A stretch of DNA of 64,000 bases. Origin: TK10-74A sp965217625. Its GTDB lineage: Bacteria > Chloroflexota > Dehalococcoidia > Bin125. Under the pieces are notes generated by a model that was given only the letters and a program-made list of their open reading frames with translations, did no database searches and was not told the DNA's origin. Below are positions 33,349 to 42,116 of this stretch, piece by piece; position 1 is the stretch's first letter, and the number at the start of each line of letters is the position of its first letter. The DNA is taken from the NCBI GenBank assembly GCA_965217625.1, contig OZ244557.1, positions 1,364,001 through 1,428,000 of the forward strand. Direction: 5' to 3'. Made by a program: the position numbers and the translations under genes.

Positions 33349-35823
33349 CTAGACGGCCTTCAACTTCTGCGCCGCGTAGAGATGGTTCCAGTTCCGCCCC
33401 TGCACCGCGCCGGCGGGCCAGCGGATATCCGAGCGGGTGAGCGCCGCCTTCTGCAGGGTGACCACGTAGCCGTGGTAGTGGCCCTTGGCATGATCGAGGA
33501 ACAACTGGCTGATTATCTCACCCCGCTTCTGCGGGTCCAACTCCCTGGATTGGGCCCGTGCGAGCGCCACAATCTCCTCATACGCGGGGTCGTCGCTCGG
33601 CGTCGAGATCCCGTAGACCCCCTCCGGCAGGATGCAACAGTTGAGCACCGACTGCACGTCGGGATGGAAGGCGCTGGAGAAAGACCAGATCCCGGGCGCG
33701 TTGGGCCGCTGGCGCGCGCCCGCATTGGAGAAGTACTCCGCGGCGGTGTACTCCTTGATCGTCAGCCGGATGCCGATCGCGGCGAGGTCCTGCTGCACCA
33801 CGAGCGACAGCTCTGCCTTGAGGTTCCAGACGCCGACGACGGTGTGGAGCGTGGTGTCGAAGCCGTCGGCGTAGCCTGCCTCGGCCATCAGCGCCCGTGC
33901 CCGCTCGGGATCGTAGGCGAATTTCACGCCCGCCGCCTCCACCTGCTCATCCGAGGGATGACCGAAGGAAGAGCGGGGCGTGAACAGGGGCTGCTCCTCC
34001 GTGCCCGTCAGCAGGTTGTCAATGATGTCCTGGCGGTTGATCGCAATGTTGATCGCCTCCCGGACCCGAATGTCCAGGAACGGGTTGGGGGAGCCGTCTT
34101 CCATCACGGGGTTGTTCAGGTTCGGATAGAGCAGCTCGGCGCGGGCGCCCTCGTAGTGGATGTCATACGCGGGGTCGTCAATGAACCCCTCCACGTCCTT
34201 GGTCGCCAAGCCGTAGAGCAGGTCGAGTTCCCCTGCCTCGAGCCCGGCGATTTGCGACAGCACCTCCGGCCGCACCTCCACGCGAAGGTCCTTATGGAAG
34301 GGCACGTGCCTCACGTTGATCGGGTGGTCCAGCGGGTTGAGGTGGTCGTCGTGGCGGGTGAAGACGAAGTCCGTGTCTTCGCCGTGGCTCACGAAGCGGT
34401 AGGGGCCGGTCCCCATCGGCTCCTGGTCCATCACCGCGTCCCCCACACGCTCCGTATAGGCCTTGGAGACGATCGCCAGTGACTGCGCGCCCTCCGGCAA
34501 GATCACCCCAATAAAGGTGGCATTCGGCTCGTGCAGCTCCACGACCCAGGTACGCGCATCTTGGGCCTCGCTGCGGGCCCAGACCTGCGAGCCGTATTGC
34601 GCGCGCGCGCTGGTCCAGCCGGATGGGTGATCGCTCGTCTCGCCGCCTTGGTGGTACTCGGCGATGTTGCCCGCCCGCTCGTAGGTGAAGACCAGGTCCT
34701 CCGCCGAGAGGATCGATCCGTCGTGGAAGGGGGCAGGCCGGACGTCGGCCACCATCGTCAGGTCGTCCACGAACTCGGCCGCGACCATGTGAGGGATCAC
34801 CGCGTTCGTGTCGGGGTCGGTCTCGACCGCGCTGTCGAAGACGTTGCCGTGGGAGATGTAGTTGAGGTGGCTGCCCGTGCGGACCTGGTCGAGCCCGCCA
34901 TTGTCGCTCGGGACCGCGGTCGTGATCGTCGCGTCCAGGTCGATGTCGGCGAAGGGGCCCGAGGCCTCGTCGGCCATGTCGTCCTCCGCCGCCATGGCCG
35001 CGCTCTCGGCGGCCTGCTGGGCCGCGTCGGCGGCCTCTTGGGCGGCGGCGACGGCCGCGGCGGCGGTTTCGGCCGCGGCTTCGGCGACGGCCTCGGCGGT
35101 GGCGGCGGTCTCCGCGGCGGTGGCAGCGGTCTCCGCGGCGGTGGCGGCGGCCTGGCCCGCGGCGGCGGACGCCTCCCCGGCGGCGGCGGCGGCGGCGGCC
35201 GCGGCCGCGGCGGCCTCGTCGATGGCGGCCTGGGCGGCCTCCGCGGTGGCCGTGCCGGCCTCGACCGCGGCGGCCGCGTCGCGGGCGGCCTGGGCGGCGG
35301 CCTCGGCCGCCTCGGAGGCGGCAGCGGCGACGGCCGCGGCGGCCTGATCACCGGCCGCGGATGCGGCGGCGGCCGCATCGGCGGCCGCCGCGGCGGCGGC
35401 TTCCGCGGCGGCGGCCGCGTTGGCGGCGTCCTCCGACTCGGCCGCCTCGGCGGCCAGGGCGGCGGCCGCATCGGCGGCGCTGGCCGCCTGCGCGGCGGCG
35501 TCGGAGGCTTCGCCGGCGGCGGCGGAGGCTTCGCCGGCGGCGGCGGCCGCGTCGGCCGCAGCGTCTGCCGCCTCGGCCGCGACCGCGGCTGCGGCCTCGG
35601 AGTCGGCGGCGCGCGCATCCCCGGCGGCGACCGCCGCGGCGGCGGCCTCCTCCGCGGCCGCGGCGGCCCGTTCGGCGGCCACGGCCCCGGCGTCGGGCTC
35701 GTCGTCGTCGCCGCAGCCGACCAGCGCGAGGCCGGCCGCGCCAACCCCAGCCTTCGCGCTGGCTCCCAACATCGTGCGACGGCTGATCTGGCGGCGTCGC
35801 AGGGTCTTCCAGTAGTTGCTCAT
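33349..35823 (-). CDS. Tat-lipoprotein ABC substrate-binding protein (SBP_bac_5) with Ala-rich tether, receptor 1
   Basis: 824 residues from the ATG at 35823. RRQISRRTMLGASAKAG is a twin-arginine signal, and LALVGC with Cys37 is the lipobox. Residues about 45-278 are an extreme alanine-rich stretch with spaced Glu, Asp, Gln and Ser and hardly any Gly or Pro, predicted as one long helix. The rest is a family 5 extracellular solute-binding domain for oligopeptide-like solutes, with PHMVAAEFVDDLTMVADVR, FHDGSILSAEDLVFTYERAG and FLDIRVREAINIAINRQDII. Permease genes of the same system lie upstream on the same strand (36448-38273). The tether is almost identical to that of receptor 2, while the receptor domain is not. 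Confidence 0.93.
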   Translation of the reverse strand: MSNYWKTLRRRQISRRTMLGASAKAGVGAAGLALVGCGDDDEPDAGAVAAERAAAAAEEAAAAAVAAGDARAADSEAAAAVAAEAADAAADAAAAAGEASAAAGEASDAAAQAASAADAAAALAAEAAESEDAANAAAAAEAAAAAAADAAAAASAAGDQAAAAVAAAASEAAEAAAQAARDAAAAVEAGTATAEAAQAAIDEAAAAAAAAAAAAGEASAAAGQAAATAAETAATAAETAATAEAVAEAAAETAAAAVAAAQEAADAAQQAAESAAMAAEDDMADEASGPFADIDLDATITTAVPSDNGGLDQVRTGSHLNYISHGNVFDSAVETDPDTNAVIPHMVAAEFVDDLTMVADVRPAPFHDGSILSAEDLVFTYERAGNIAEYHQGGETSDHPSGWTSARAQYGSQVWARSEAQDARTWVVELHEPNATFIGVILPEGAQSLAIVSKAYTERVGDAVMDQEPMGTGPYRFVSHGEDTDFVFTRHDDHLNPLDHPINVRHVPFHKDLRVEVRPEVLSQIAGLEAGELDLLYGLATKDVEGFIDDPAYDIHYEGARAELLYPNLNNPVMEDGSPNPFLDIRVREAINIAINRQDIIDNLLTGTEEQPLFTPRSSFGHPSDEQVEAAGVKFAYDPERARALMAEAGYADGFDTTLHTVVGVWNLKAELSLVVQQDLAAIGIRLTIKEYTAAEYFSNAGARQRPNAPGIWSFSSAFHPDVQSVLNCCILPEGVYGISTPSDDPAYEEIVALARAQSRELDPQKRGEIISQLFLDHAKGHYHGYVVTLQKAALTRSDIRWPAGAVQGRNWNHLYAAQKLKAV

Positions 35824-35879
35824 GGCACTTTCCCTTCCGTGGAACGCGGGCGCCGGCCACCTGGGGACGGCTTCGCGAA

Positions 35880-35950
35880 ACCAGAGCGCGTGTATTATGA
35901 GGTCTAGGGGGGGGGAAATCAAGGGGTTTGGGAAAGTTATTTTCTTCACA
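35880..35950 (-). promoter_or_regulatory. Putative promoter of receptor 1 with a G/C tract
   Basis: Reading on the reverse strand, TTGATT (-35-like), then a run of nine C (35907-35915 as G on the forward strand), then TAATAC about 19 bases on, 55-60 bp before the ATG. Changes in the tract length would change the -35/-10 spacing. Confidence 0.4.
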
Positions 35951-36022
35951 ATGTGGACAATCGGGGTGCAGACAACCTGTCCCCCCTCTGTATGTATGCA
36001 TCAGGGGGTGGAACGGGGGGAA

Positions 36023-36178
36023 CCTCACCCCCTAACCCCCTCTCCATTGCAGAGCAATGGAGAGGGGGGACTCCGATCCCCTCTCCCTGGGGAGAGGGTT
36101 AGGGTGAGGGGGTCTCAGCGCCCGCGCCCACGTTCCCCCTCTCCACCGTCCAGATGGAGAGGGGGACAGGGGGTGAGG
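36023..36178. repeat. Interspersed palindromic repeat (CCTCACCCCC...GGGGGTGAGG type)
   Basis: Two adjacent imperfect palindromes. The outer CTCACCCCCTAACCCCCTCT pairs with GAGAGGGTTAGGGTGAG, with inner hairpins such as CCCTCTCCATTG/CAATGGAGAGGG. The second, shorter unit is at 36134-36178. A relative lies at 45790-45866. It sits between genes and codes for nothing. Confidence 0.6.
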
Positions 36179-36194
36179 TCGGTGCGACGGGGCG

Positions 36195-36325
36195 CTAGCG
36201 CTTGGTGTACTGCGGAGCCTTGCGGGCGCGCTTGAGGCCCGGCTTCTTGCGCTCCTTGACGCGGGCGTCGCGGGTGAGCATGCCGGCCCGCTTGAGCGTG
36301 GGGCGCAGGCCGGCGTTTGGCTCGC
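36195..36325 (-). pseudogene. rpsI: 30S ribosomal protein S9 C-terminal fragment
   Basis: The reverse strand encodes GLRPTLKRAGMLTRDARVKE, then RKKPGLKRARKAPQYTKR and a stop. This is unmistakably the C-terminal tail of S9 that reaches the ribosomal P site. The upstream two-thirds and the usual rplM partner are missing. The complete gene must be elsewhere; this is a copied or left-behind 3' end next to transporter genes. Confidence 0.75.
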
Positions 36326-36447
36326 CGCCTCGCGTCCTCGGGCCCCGGTTCGCTCCGACAGTTCCCGGGGAGCCCCAACCGCCTCCGGGCCGACGTCGCA
36401 GTCCGCCAGGGTGTGCTATCGCTGTGTGGATGGCGTCTCGAGTGCCG

Positions 36448-37341
36448 TCAGCGCACGTGCCTCAGCCGCGGATCGAGGAGATCGCGCAGCCAGTCGCCCA
36501 TCAGGTTGCCCGTCAGCGAGATCGTCAGCAGAGCCAGCCCCGGCAGCCAGATGGGCCACCAGGCCACGTTCATGACCTGGCGCCCGTCTGTGATCATCCG
36601 GCCCCACGAGGCCGTGCCGGCAGGCACGCCCACCCCGAGGAAGCTCAACGCCGCCTCCGCCAGGATCACGACCGCGACTTCCAACGTCAGGATGACCACG
36701 ATCGTGTTCACGACGTTGGGGAAGAGGTGCTTGCGCACGATCCACCACCCGCCGCCCCCCGCCGCCCGTGATGCCGTCACGAAGTCGCGCTCCCGCAACG
36801 ACAGGACCTCCGCCCGGACCAGTCGAGCGTAGGCGGACCATGACCAGATCAACAAGATGATAATCACGTTGCGCAGGCTCGGCCCGAAGATGCTGCCCAG
36901 CAGCACGGCGAAGAGGATGGATGGCAGCGCGAGCTGTATGTCAGTGATCCGCATCAAGATCTGGCTCGTCAAGCCCCCCCTCCAGCCCGACAGCATCCCC
37001 ACCAGCGTCCCAATCGCGGCCGCGCCCGGCACGACGATCGCCACCACGATCAGCGAGATCCGCGCCCCATGCATCAGCCCGCTGAGGATGTCGCGGCCCA
37101 GATCGTCCGTCCCCAAGGGGTGGTCCCAGGTGCCGCCGTCGAAAACGGGCGGCACCAGACGCGCCGGCAGGTCAAGGAAGGTCGGATCGTGCGGGGCCAA
37201 CACATCCGCCAACGCACCCGCCAGGAGGAAGACCAGTGCAATCGACCCCGGCAGCGACAGGCCCAGCCAACGTCGCCAGCGGATTGGGCCGCGCCGCCTG
37301 AAGAGCTCGACCTCGACGGGCGCGGGCGCGCGTTCGGTCAT
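36448..37341 (-). CDS. Dipeptide-type ABC transporter permease (DppC-like), system 1
   Basis: 297 residues, inner membrane. The N-terminal span is LGLSLPGSIALVFLLAGALA. A large periplasmic loop follows with FDGGTWDHPLGTDDLGRDIL and SGLMHGARISL, the signature of DppC/OppC permeases, then five more helices. The ABC-contact loop VTASRAAGGGGWWIVRKHLF carries the EAA-type motif. The last segment is WLPGLALLTISLTGNLMGDW followed by LRDLLDPRLRHVR. The start overlaps the DppB stop by one base (TGATG), so they are co-translated. The partner ATPases are not in this window. Confidence 0.93.
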   Translation of the reverse strand: MTERAPAPVEVELFRRRGPIRWRRWLGLSLPGSIALVFLLAGALADVLAPHDPTFLDLPARLVPPVFDGGTWDHPLGTDDLGRDILSGLMHGARISLIVVAIVVPGAAAIGTLVGMLSGWRGGLTSQILMRITDIQLALPSILFAVLLGSIFGPSLRNVIIILLIWSWSAYARLVRAEVLSLRERDFVTASRAAGGGGWWIVRKHLFPNVVNTIVVILTLEVAVVILAEAALSFLGVGVPAGTASWGRMITDGRQVMNVAWWPIWLPGLALLTISLTGNLMGDWLRDLLDPRLRHVR

Positions 37342-38273
37342 CAGAGGGCTCCCGCCCGGATCCGCGGATCGATGAGGCGGTAGGACACGTCCACCAGCAC
37401 GTTGGCCAGTGCGATCGAGGCGGCCAGCACAATGATCGCCGTTTGCACCATCGGGTAGTCGGACTGCACGATCGAATCGATGATCAGCCGCCCGATCCCC
37501 GGCCAGGCGAACACCACCTCGATGATGACCGACCCGGCGATCAGACGCCCCACCCCGATACCGAGAATCGTTACGACCGGCAGCAGCGCATGGCGCAGCG
37601 CGTGCCGGGTGATGACGGTGCGCTCCCGCAGCCCCTTCGCCCGCGCGGTCACGATGAAGTCAGACCCCATCACGTCGATCATCCCGGAGCGGGTCAGACG
37701 CATGATCGCCGCCATCTCCAGCAGCCCCAACGACACCGCTGGCAGGATCAGCGACTTGAACCCCTTGGCCCCTCCGGTGGGGAACCACCCCAGTTCCACG
37801 GCGAAGAAGAAGATCACCATCAGGCCCAGCCAGAAGCTGGGCGTCGCCTGCCCGAACACGGCGAGGAAGCGGGTCAACCAATCCATCAGCTTGCCACGCT
37901 TCAGCGCCGCCGCGACGCCCAGTGGGATGGACAGACTCACCGCGAAGACCAACGCCGCACTCGTCAGCTTCAATGTGTTCACCGCGCGTTCGCCGATGGC
38001 GCCAATCGTGGAGGTGCCGCCGCCGCGGTACGACTGCCCGAAGTCCAGCTGCGCGAGATCCCAGAGGAAGTCGCCGTACTGCACGATCACGGGGTCGTTC
38101 AGGCCGAAGTGTTCGCGGACGGTCTCGATCTCCTCGTTGGTCGCGTCGAACGGCAGCAGGAAGGATTCCGGGTTGCCCACCAGGCGCGAGACGAAGAAGA
38201 CGACGCTCGCCACGATGAAGACCACGACGACGGTCTGGAGCAGGCGAATGGCAAGGAAGTTCCAGAATTGCAC
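37341..38273 (-). CDS. Dipeptide-type ABC transporter permease (DppB-like), system 1
   Basis: 310 residues from a GTG at 38273 (VQFWNFLAIRLLQTVVVVF). Six helices. LNDPVIVQYGDFLWDLAQLD and FGQSYRGGG are the typical periplasmic part, and MGSDFIVTARAKGLRERTVI the cytoplasmic ATPase-contact loop (A-R-A-K-G-L). The ending LVDVSYRLIDPRIRAG is standard. It pairs with the DppC-like gene downstream; receptor 1 lies beyond that on the same strand, after about 620 bp holding the S9 fragment and the repeats. Confidence 0.93.
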   Translation of the reverse strand: MQFWNFLAIRLLQTVVVVFIVASVVFFVSRLVGNPESFLLPFDATNEEIETVREHFGLNDPVIVQYGDFLWDLAQLDFGQSYRGGGTSTIGAIGERAVNTLKLTSAALVFAVSLSIPLGVAAALKRGKLMDWLTRFLAVFGQATPSFWLGLMVIFFFAVELGWFPTGGAKGFKSLILPAVSLGLLEMAAIMRLTRSGMIDVMGSDFIVTARAKGLRERTVITRHALRHALLPVVTILGIGVGRLIAGSVIIEVVFAWPGIGRLIIDSIVQSDYPMVQTAIIVLAASIALANVLVDVSYRLIDPRIRAGAL

Positions 38274-38399
38274 GGCACGCTCCGGATCGCGTCCTACTCG
38301 CTCAGACCCGACGTCCGATGCGCCGCATACTAGCAGCAGGGCTCCGGCTGCTGGATCGTCTGGGCGTCGATGACGATCTCCGGCCCGTCCTCCCCAGCC

Positions 38400-38703
38400 G
38401 CTCGAGTTGGCCCAGCCCGGTCTCCTGCGCATAGTCGATCGCCTGGGCACGGGCCTTCAGATCCTCGGTGCTGCGAGGCATGACCATGAAGCGGTCGGCC
38501 TCGTCGCCGGTCTCGGGGTCGGTGGTGACGAAGATGTCGCGGATCTCGGGGTCGTGGTAGCGGCGGAACTCATCCGCGGCCGACTGGGCGCCATCGCGAG
38601 TGCGGCCGTCTGACGTGACATCGCTGACGAGGTCGCCGTCGAGAAACACGCGACGGCCGTCACGGAGCGAGTCCAGGTATTCCTCCGGCGTGCGGAACGG
38701 CAT
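38400..38703 (-). pseudogene. 4-hydroxyphenylacetate 3-monooxygenase (HpaB-type) N-terminal fragment
   Basis: The ATG at 38703 starts MPFRTPEEYLDSLRDGRRVF, then EFRRYHDPEIRDIFVTTDPE and FMVMPRSTEDLKARAQAIDY. This is the first fifth of the FADH2-dependent aromatic hydroxylase family (usually about 480 residues). After about 100 codons the frame loses similarity (SSSTPRRSSS). Truncated and inactive. Confidence 0.7.
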
Positions 38704-38964
38704 CGTTCGCTCCTTTTCGGGACTGCGGCACGGCATCCGTTGCCGCCGGCATCATCGCCCCGGGATGCCGACGAACGCAAGGTGTGCGGACCGGGCTCGC
38801 ACGCCGATCCCGGCCGACGCGCCCTTCGGGATCCGCGAGCTGCCGCAGCCCACCCCCCAGCCCCCCGGGATGCCCTGACCAGCACCGACAAGGAGTTCGG
38901 GGGCAGACCCGACGACACGAGCGGCGGCGCGAGCGACCCTGGGTCTGGACTTGGAGTGCTCTCA

Positions 38965-39138
38965 ATGACGGCCGTCGCGACGGAAGTGGCCGATCAGATT
39001 GTGGCGCTCCGCGTGGAGCTCGCGGAGACGCTCGATGGCCTCAAGGACGAAGAGGCCGGCTGGCAGCCGGGGCCGGGTCAGTGGTGCGTTCTCGAAGTCG
39101 TCGCCCATCTCCTGGGGAGGGAGGGGGCCGGTGGAGTG
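38965..39138 (+). pseudogene. DinB-superfamily fragment
   Basis: ATG 38965 gives MTAVATEVADQIVALRVELA, then EEAGWQPGPGQWCVLEVVAH with the His of the DinB metal site in the V-x-x-H-L pattern. It breaks off after HLLGREG. DinB-like proteins form four-helix bundles and often carry thiol-transferase or unknown functions. Only the first two helices remain. Confidence 0.45.
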
Positions 39139-39239
39139 AGCGGCACGCTCATCACCGCGGCTGGCCGCAGTTCCCGGGCAGGCAGATCCGTTGCAGCGGC
39201 GGTCGCCTGGCGGGCTCGCGCCGGTCAGGACGGCGCGGG

Positions 39240-39430
39240 CGTGAATTCCTCGAGCGCCGCCGACCAGACGATGTTCTTCTCGGCCAGGCGCGCTTCGGCG
39301 CGTTGAAACGACGCGGCGCCCCGCAAGGCCGGCCCCAGCGTGGGATGGGTGTGCGCATTGCGCACGAGTTGCTTGTCCAAGTCGGTGATCAGGTCAGCGA
39401 TGGCGGAGCCTTTCGCATGATGCGGTGCGT
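39240..39430 (-). pseudogene. Unrecognised C-terminal gene fragment
   Basis: The reverse strand has coding-like sequence: SAIADLITDLDKQLVRNAHT, then PTLGPALRGAASFQRAEARL and EKNIVWSAALEEFTP, then a stop. There is no start codon with a ribosome-binding site and no family I can name. It directly abuts the DinB fragment region. Confidence 0.3.
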
Positions 39431-39576
39431 CCGCCGTGGGGAGGGCCGGACATGCCTATCCTAGACCCTCGCGGCGGGGATTGGGGCGATCACGGCTGCT
39501 GGAGATCGACACGGGGCGGGCCAATGGCCCGCCCCGTGCGCAAATCAGCGTGGTCGGACGGCGTCGCCGCCGACGA

Positions 39577-39876
39577 CTACCAGCGGCTTCCACCGCCACG
39601 GTTTCCACCGCCACGGTCGCCACCGCGGTCGCCACGAGGACGCGCCTCGTTGACGGTCAGCGTGCGGCCTTGGAAATCCTGGCCGTTCAGGGCCTGGATG
39701 GCCTTGGCGGCGTCCGCCTGGTCCATCTCCACGAAACCGAAGCCGCGCGGGCGGCCGGTGTCGCGGTCCGTCGGCAGGGCACAGGACTGCACACTGCCGT
39801 AGGCAGCGAACAGCGTCTCCACGTCCGATTCGGACGAGGAAAACGACAGATTGCCGACGTAGATTCTCTGGGACAT
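39577..39876 (-). CDS. RRM-type RNA-binding protein with RGG tail
   Basis: 99 residues, one RNA recognition motif. RNP2 is RIYVGNLSF (4-12) and RNP1 is RPRGFGFVEM (near 43-52), with the aromatic residues that stack on bases. The tail RGDRGGDRGGGNRGGGSRW is a Gly/Arg-rich single-strand RNA-binding extension. Such small RRM proteins in bacteria are often cold-induced RNA chaperones. GGAGG lies upstream of the ATG at 39876. Confidence 0.93.
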   Translation of the reverse strand: MSQRIYVGNLSFSSSESDVETLFAAYGSVQSCALPTDRDTGRPRGFGFVEMDQADAAKAIQALNGQDFQGRTLTVNEARPRGDRGGDRGGGNRGGGSRW

Positions 39877-40226
39877 CAAACATTTCCTCCAAGCGTCAAG
39901 CACAGCCCGACGATCGACCCCTGCCATTCAGGTGATGGTTGGGGGTAAAAACTAGAGCGAGAGTCGACACTGGGAGCTGCGAGACAACGACCGAGAGGCG
40001 AATCCTGCTGGCGGCGCGTGTGGCGTCGCTGCGCTGATTGTACACGAAGAGGGCCGGCGGCGTGTTTGGGACTTCACACACGGGTCCGCACGCGGCAACG
40101 CGCCCCGGCGGGCCCGGCGGGGCGGTTCGCCCGCTGCCCGGTCACCCGCGCCTACGGGGGGCTGCGCTACGCTGCACAGCGGCGCCCGGCCCACCGCCGG
40201 GGCTTTGCGGATTCACGGAGTGCACT
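39877..40226. other. Leader region of the RRM gene and upstream region of a hydratase
   Basis: 350 bp between two divergent genes. The half next to the RRM gene is relatively AT-rich and probably contains a long 5' leader, as with cold-shock RNA-binding genes. I cannot define a specific riboswitch or a clear -35/-10 pair. Confidence 0.35.
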
Positions 40227-41156
40227 GTGTCCTACGACTTCATCCTCACCGAAACGGACGGCCGCGTGGCGACGATCACGCTGAACCGGCCCGAAAAGCT
40301 GAACGCGCTCTCGCACGAACTGCGGGGCGAGGTGTTCCACGCCCTCACCGAGGTGGAGGCCGACCCGGCGGTCGGCGTGATCATCATCAAGGGGGCGGGG
40401 CGCGCCTTCAGCGCGGGCTACGACCTGACCCCCGTGCCGGTGCCCAATCACCCGCACGTCAACCGGCATTCGGGGCTGCCGGACGTCGGCACGACACACC
40501 CCAACCACTACGACTGGTCGCGGCACACGATCCTAACGAACTGGCGCATCTGGGAGCTCTCGAAGCCGGTCATCGCGCAGTTGCACGGCTACTGCCTGGC
40601 CGGGGGCACGGAGATGGCGTCGATGTGCGACTTCCGAATCATCACCGAGGACTGCCAGGTGGGCTACCCGCCGGTGCGGGCGATGGGCACGATGGACATG
40701 ATGTGGGCGCCCTGGTTCCTGCCGCCCGCCAAGGCGCGCCTGTTCGCCTACACGGGCGACGCCTTCACGGGCCGCGACCTGGAGTGGATGGGCTGGGCCA
40801 CGTACGCCGTCACGAAGGACGAGATCGACGAGTTCACGCTCAATTTCGCGCGCCGGCTGGCCAACATCGACAACGACCAGCTGGCCTACAACAAGCGCGC
40901 CGTCAACCGGCAGTACGAGATCATGGGCATCCACACCGGCCTGATGTCGGGCACCGACGTGGAAGCGATGAGCAAGCACCGGCCGGCGGCGGGCGAGTTC
41001 GGCCGGCGCTCCCGCGAGGGCGGCCTGAAGGCGGCGCTGGAGTGGCGCGACGGGCCGTTCCGCGACTTCCGCGGCGCCTACGCGTCGGCCCCGCACGAGC
41101 GCGCGCTGGCCGGCTCCGAGGGCGAAGACGACGAGTTCAAGGGCCAGAACGTCTAG
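40227..41156 (+). CDS. Enoyl-CoA hydratase/isomerase family protein
   Basis: 309 residues from a GTG at 40227 preceded by GGAG. NRPEKLNALSHELRGEV lies near 20-36. The oxyanion segments are KGAGRAFSAGYDLTPVP (near 58-74) and LHGYCLAGGTEMASMCDFRI (near 120-139). The C-terminal domain is longer than usual and acidic at the very end (GSEGEDDEFKG). A Trp/Met-rich stretch (GTMDMMWAPWFLPPAKA) suggests a bulky acyl pocket. The substrate is unknown. It converges on the second dpp operon. Confidence 0.9.
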   Translation: MSYDFILTETDGRVATITLNRPEKLNALSHELRGEVFHALTEVEADPAVGVIIIKGAGRAFSAGYDLTPVPVPNHPHVNRHSGLPDVGTTHPNHYDWSRHTILTNWRIWELSKPVIAQLHGYCLAGGTEMASMCDFRIITEDCQVGYPPVRAMGTMDMMWAPWFLPPAKARLFAYTGDAFTGRDLEWMGWATYAVTKDEIDEFTLNFARRLANIDNDQLAYNKRAVNRQYEIMGIHTGLMSGTDVEAMSKHRPAAGEFGRRSREGGLKAALEWRDGPFRDFRGAYASAPHERALAGSEGEDDEFKGQNV

Positions 41157-41222
41157 GGCCCCCATCCGGATTGCGCCGGGGATTGCGCCGGGGTTGCGGC
41201 AGAGTGCGCTGCCCGGCCGCCC

Positions 41223-42116
41223 TCAGCGCACGTGCCGCAGCCGGGGGTCCAGCGCGTCCCGCAGCCAGTCCCCCATCAGGTTGCCGGTGAACGCGACGAC
41301 CATCAACGCGATCCCCGGCAGCCAGATCATCCACCAGGCCTGGACCATGAAGTTGCGGGCCTCGGTGATCATCGCGCCCCAGGAGGGCGTGCCGGGCGGC
41401 ACGCCGACGCCGAGGAAGCTCAACGCCGCCTCCGCCAGGATCACGATCGCGACCTCCAGGGTCATGATGATCACGATCGTGTTGACGATGTTGGGGAAGA
41501 GGTGCTTGCGCATTATCCAGAGCCCGCCGGCGCCGACCGCACGCGAGGCGGTCACGAAGTCGCGCTCGCGCAGCGAGATGGCCTCCGCGCGCACCAATCG
41601 TGCGTAGGCGGACCAGGTCCAGAGCAGCAGGATGATGATCACGTTGCGCAGGCTGGGGCCTAGAACACTGCCCAGAAACACCGCGAAGAGGATCGCCGGC
41701 AGCGCCAGTTGAATGTCCGTCAGCCGCATCAACAGATTCCCGACGAGGCCGCCCTTCCACCCCGCGACCAGCCCGATCAGCGTCCCGATCGCGGCCGCCC
41801 CGGGCACCACAATCGCCACGACGATGAGCGAGATCTGGGCGCCGTGCAGGATACGGCTGAGGATGTCCCGGCCCAGGTCGTCGGTGCCCAGGGGGTGATC
41901 CCAGGTGCCGCCGTCGAAGACGGGCGGCTGCAGCCGCTCGGCGAGGAGGAAGAAGTTGGGATCGGCCGGGGAGAGCAGCCCCGCGAAGGCGCCGCAGAAG
42001 ACGAACACCGCGGCGATGGTGGCGGGCACGGAGAGGCCGGCGTAGCGGCGCCAGTTGCGGCGCCGGCGCCGCTCGAGGACCGGCGGGGCGAGCGTCGCCG
42101 CCGAGTCCTGCGCCAT
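41223..42116 (-). CDS. Dipeptide-type ABC transporter permease (DppC-like), system 2
   Basis: 297 residues, the same architecture as the system 1 DppC and closely similar. Conserved parts are FDGGTWDHPLGTDDLGRDIL, SRILHGAQISL, the loop VTASRAVGAGGLWIMRKHLF and the ending GNLMGDWLRDALDPRLRHVR. The N-terminus differs (LERRRRRNWRRYAGLSVPAT). The start overlaps the DppB stop by one base, giving co-translation. It follows receptor 2 in the order receptor, DppB, DppC. Confidence 0.93.
   Translation of the reverse strand: MAQDSAATLAPPVLERRRRRNWRRYAGLSVPATIAAVFVFCGAFAGLLSPADPNFFLLAERLQPPVFDGGTWDHPLGTDDLGRDILSRILHGAQISLIVVAIVVPGAAAIGTLIGLVAGWKGGLVGNLLMRLTDIQLALPAILFAVFLGSVLGPSLRNVIIILLLWTWSAYARLVRAEAISLRERDFVTASRAVGAGGLWIMRKHLFPNIVNTIVIIMTLEVAIVILAEAALSFLGVGVPPGTPSWGAMITEARNFMVQAWWMIWLPGIALMVVAFTGNLMGDWLRDALDPRLRHVR

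Noticed and set aside
34981..35700. Repetitive GC-rich DNA suspected as CRISPR or satellite
   Set aside because: There are no regular repeat-spacer units; the repetition comes from Ala codons in a conserved protein segment.
34531..35907. Long forward-strand frame rich in Gly and Arg opposite receptor 1 (similar ones opposite receptors 2 and 3)
   Set aside because: It is the antisense shadow of the alanine-rich tether (GCC/GCG read backwards gives Gly and Arg); no start site, family or coding bias of its own.
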